64,000 bases of DNA from assembly GCA_902762905.1 (NCBI GenBank), contig CACWQE010000001.1, positions 124,001-188,000 of the forward strand. Direction: 5' to 3'. Below the pieces are notes generated by a model that saw nothing but the letters and a program-made list of their open reading frames with translations, did no database searches and was not told the DNA's origin. Of this stretch, positions 63,734-64,000 are shown one piece after another. This DNA is from an uncultured Lachnospiraceae bacterium. Its GTDB lineage: Bacteria; Bacillota; Clostridia; Lachnospirales; Lachnospiraceae. How positions within the stretch are numbered: the stretch's first letter is position 1; every line of letters begins with the position of its first letter. Made by a program: the position numbers and the translations under genes.

Positions 63734-64000
63734 TCACACCTCCTGATTCAAAATTGAAATGTACTTTCTACCATATTTCTGCTCAATTGTAGTGATTCCA
63801 AGCATAAATGACTGGAATAATAATTCCGCCTCTGCACTTGGCATACTCTTCAAAATGACGTTCTGGAAGTTGATCTTGGTATCACCATTCAATTCCTTCT
63901 CATCCTTTGTAAAGCTCTCCAGGGAATTCACCAAATTAATGTACAATATAGATACCGCACTACAAACAATATCTCTTCCCCGTCTGCCGAATTCGGCATG
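63734..64000 (-). CDS. prp: Ribosomal-processing cysteine protease Prp (partial)
   Basis: The N-terminal end lies outside the window. The visible 88 codons begin HAEFG, then RDIVCSAVS, which contain the catalytic His and Cys of Prp. The protease removes the L27 extension. It lies between the missing rplU and rpmA, the standard order. The frame has an internal TTG at 63946, but it is not the true start because the catalytic residues are upstream of it. Confidence 0.93.
   Translation of the reverse strand, partial: HAEFGRRGRDIVCSAVSILYINLVNSLESFTKDEKELNGDTKINFQNVILKSMPSAEAELLFQSFMLGITTIEQKYGRKYISILNQEV

Overview
The window is moderately AT-rich chromosomal DNA from a Gram-positive anaerobe of the class Clostridia, most likely a member of the Lachnospiraceae. 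Support for this comes from gene order (yqfD-phoH-ybeY-cdd, miaB-mutS-mutL-miaA, mreCD-mrdA-minCDE-rodA-mgsA, yggS-sepF-divIVA-lspA-rluD, rplU side-prp-rpmA-obgE), an L27 precursor with its Prp protease, a LexA/YneA-type SOS pair with CGAAC-N4-GTTYG boxes, a DUF3048 lipoprotein and large BspA-like leucine-rich-repeat surface proteins. A yqfD remnant at the left edge suggests a sporulating lineage. I cannot name the genus. No rRNA, tRNA, CRISPR array, insertion sequence or prophage was found.

Layout. 1-10.3 kb: housekeeping genes (yqfD end, phoH, ybeY, DUF3048 lipoprotein, cdd), a hybrid sensor histidine kinase, a small membrane-anchored protein, two FAD-dependent oxidoreductases, a DUF896 protein and 5-formyltetrahydrofolate cyclo-ligase. 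10.4-16.1 kb: proA, a family 2 glycosyltransferase, a MoxR ATPase with its VWA partner, an HD-domain protein and an orphan HipA/CtkA-like kinase, closed by a strong terminator. 16.2-29.9 kb: an accessory surface and signalling locus with three secreted proteins (1696, 1315 and 459 aa), a receiver-LytTR-FHA regulator, a zinc-ribbon FHA protein and a membrane Ser/Thr kinase. The first surface gene and the regulator share an unusual upstream element, so they look co-regulated. This locus is the best candidate for a little-described system in the window.

30-38.6 kb: miaB, mutS, mutL, miaA and a PLP-dependent methionine gamma-lyase-family enzyme. 38.6-48.3 kb: a cell-shape and division cluster (DUF4321, mreC, mreD, a very long PBP2, minC, minD, minE, rodA), followed by methylglyoxal synthase, a D,D-carboxypeptidase lipoprotein and an unknown P-loop protein. 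48.4-54.8 kb: a DUF378 gene on the minus strand, then an HlyD-like membrane protein, yggS, sepF, a DivIVA protein with five long acidic repeats, lspA and an RluD-family synthase.

54.9-64 kb: a stand-alone tyrosine recombinase (minus), a TtcA-like thiolase, the divergent yneA-like/lexA pair with several LexA boxes, an unknown small protein and a membrane HD-GYP protein (minus), then a minus-strand run rsfS, yqeK, nadD, yhbY, obgE, rpmA and prp, the last cut by the window edge. Ribosome assembly, NAD synthesis and nucleotide turnover genes are thus read together from right to left. Several starts were moved downstream of the longest possible reading frame because a ribosome binding site fixes them. 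Three genes (mreC, the HlyD-like gene, yggS) appear to use TTG.
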